A DNA stretch of 25,386 nucleotides from Christensenella sp. UBA4263. GTDB lineage: Bacteria; Bacillota; Clostridia; Christensenellales; Aristaeellaceae. A program made the translations under genes and the position numbers. Below are positions 24,884-25,386 of the stretch, in pieces. Location: the NCBI GenBank assembly GCA_002395225.1, contig DGWH01000153.1, positions 1 to 25,386 on the forward strand, given 5' to 3'. The notes beneath the pieces were generated by a model. That model was not told the origin of the DNA. It worked only from the letters and a program-made list of their open reading frames with translations, and made no database searches. Position 1 is the stretch's first letter. Every line of letters begins with the position of its first letter.

Positions 24884-25386
24884 TTATTTCATGCATTTGA
24901 CGAGCTCATCAAAGGTGGAGTGCGTATAGATATCCTTCATATCCAGCTGATAGCCCGCCTCAGCACAGCGTGTAACCATCTTCACTGTATCCAGAGAAGT
25001 CAGACCCTGCTCAAAAAGATCCGCCTCAGGATTGAAATTCGGGAGCAGTCCTTTCAGCACTTCAGTCAATGCCTCTTCCGGAGACTTGACCTTCTCACCG
25101 AGCTCCACCTTGTTGATCTTGATTACATTGGGCTTTTCAATCGGCTCCTCTACAGGAACAGACATGTATTTACGAATCTGAGGCGGAATCATTGCCTTCG
25201 GATCCATCCCACCGGCAGGTTTTTCTCCATTTGCCGGCGTACACATCTGCTGGTTGCCCATCGGGTTTCCATTCGGCGTACACATCTGCTGGTTGCCCAT
25301 CGGATTGCCGTTTGGTGTGCACATCTGCTGATTGCCCATCGGATTGCCGTTCGGCGTGCACATCTGCTGGTTGCCCATCGGATTGC
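24884..25386 (-). CDS. Carrier protein with tandem 13-residue N-terminal repeats, 5' end outside window
   Basis: The C-terminal ~70 residues form an acyl/peptidyl carrier domain. LFEQGLTSLDTVKMV carries the phosphopantetheine Ser (codon 24995-24997) in the GxxS-L context of NRPS-type carriers, and the end is STFDELVKCMK. In front is a linker (MDPKAMIPPQIRKYMSVPVE) and, before that, at least three and a half copies of MGNQQMCTPNGNP continuing to the window edge. The true start lies outside, so the repeat number is unknown. Each unit has one Cys and ends in a Pro/Asn/Gly-rich turn; no signal peptide can be judged. The gene heads the biosynthetic cluster and has its own terminator. The carrier function is secure. 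Whether the repeat is a flexible tether, a docking array or a modified peptide cannot be told from sequence. Confidence 0.88.
   Translation of the reverse strand, partial: NPMGNQQMCTPNGNPMGNQQMCTPNGNPMGNQQMCTPNGNPMGNQQMCTPANGEKPAGGMDPKAMIPPQIRKYMSVPVEEPIEKPNVIKINKVELGEKVKSPEEALTEVLKGLLPNFNPEADLFEQGLTSLDTVKMVTRCAEAGYQLDMKDIYTHSTFDELVKCMK
25235..25386 (-). repeat. 39-bp in-frame tandem repeat encoding MGNQQMCTPNGNP
   Basis: Complete units lie at 25340-25378, 25301-25339 and 25262-25300. A final truncated unit (MGNQQMCTP) is at 25235-25261, and the end of another unit (NP) is at 25379-25386. Units differ from each other at a few third-codon positions only, and none of these changes an amino acid. 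Confidence 0.95.

Noticed and set aside
25235..25386. CRISPR array at the right edge
   Set aside because: Units are directly adjacent with no spacers, 39 bp in length and in frame, encoding a repeated peptide in the carrier protein.

Overview
The window looks like chromosome of a Gram-positive Bacillota (probably a gut Clostridia or Erysipelotrichia member; I cannot decide which). The reasons are strong AGGAGG-type ribosome binding sites, a large secreted protein built from Cna-B and pilin-linker domains, LplB/LplC-type sugar permeases, an ISL3 transposase relic and mid-GC coding sequence. Most genes lie on the minus strand.

Left part (1-7850, minus). 1-4222 is the N-terminal 1407 residues of a very large secreted adhesin or pilin-like protein. 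It has its own good promoter and runs off the left edge. A UroD-fold protein with a zinc-type H-x-C...C motif follows, ending at a strong terminator. It lies downstream of two CUT1 sugar-ABC permease genes. The upstream permease has lost its start and first transmembrane region at a junction with the 5' part of an ISL3-family element, so this transport operon is broken and no solute-binding protein is present.

Middle (7981-12311). A plus-strand pair encodes an L-cysteine desulfidase (CyuA family) and a zinc-dependent medium-chain alcohol or polyol dehydrogenase. It ends at a hairpin facing a heavily decayed minus-strand AAA_14/DUF4143 ATPase pseudogene, which carries two frameshifts, an in-frame TAG and an inserted ~84-bp repeat.

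Right part (12628-25386, minus). This is the most interesting region: a compact, apparently complete-looking but unfamiliar NRPS-like biosynthetic operon. In transcription order it encodes: a carrier protein whose N-terminus is a tandem 13-residue repeat (MGNQQMCTPNGNP, gene runs off the right edge); a GT2 glycosyltransferase; an acyl/aryl-AMP ligase; a stand-alone adenylation protein; an A-PCP-TE protein; an alpha/beta hydrolase; an A-PCP-C protein; and an FkbM methyltransferase. A strong terminator closes it. Several genes overlap by 4-8 bp or are 4 bp apart, which suggests translational coupling. The three NRPS-type adenylation domains all appear to lack the Asp that normally binds the alpha-amino group, so the building blocks may not be ordinary alpha-amino acids. 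I infer activation of acyl or unusual acids onto three carriers, condensation, release by the TE, and tailoring by glycosyl and methyl transfer. The product is unknown.

A dispersed ~84-bp palindrome-ended repeat is present in three recognisable copies plus a short fourth. One copy interrupts the ATPase pseudogene and two flank the terminator after the carrier-protein gene.
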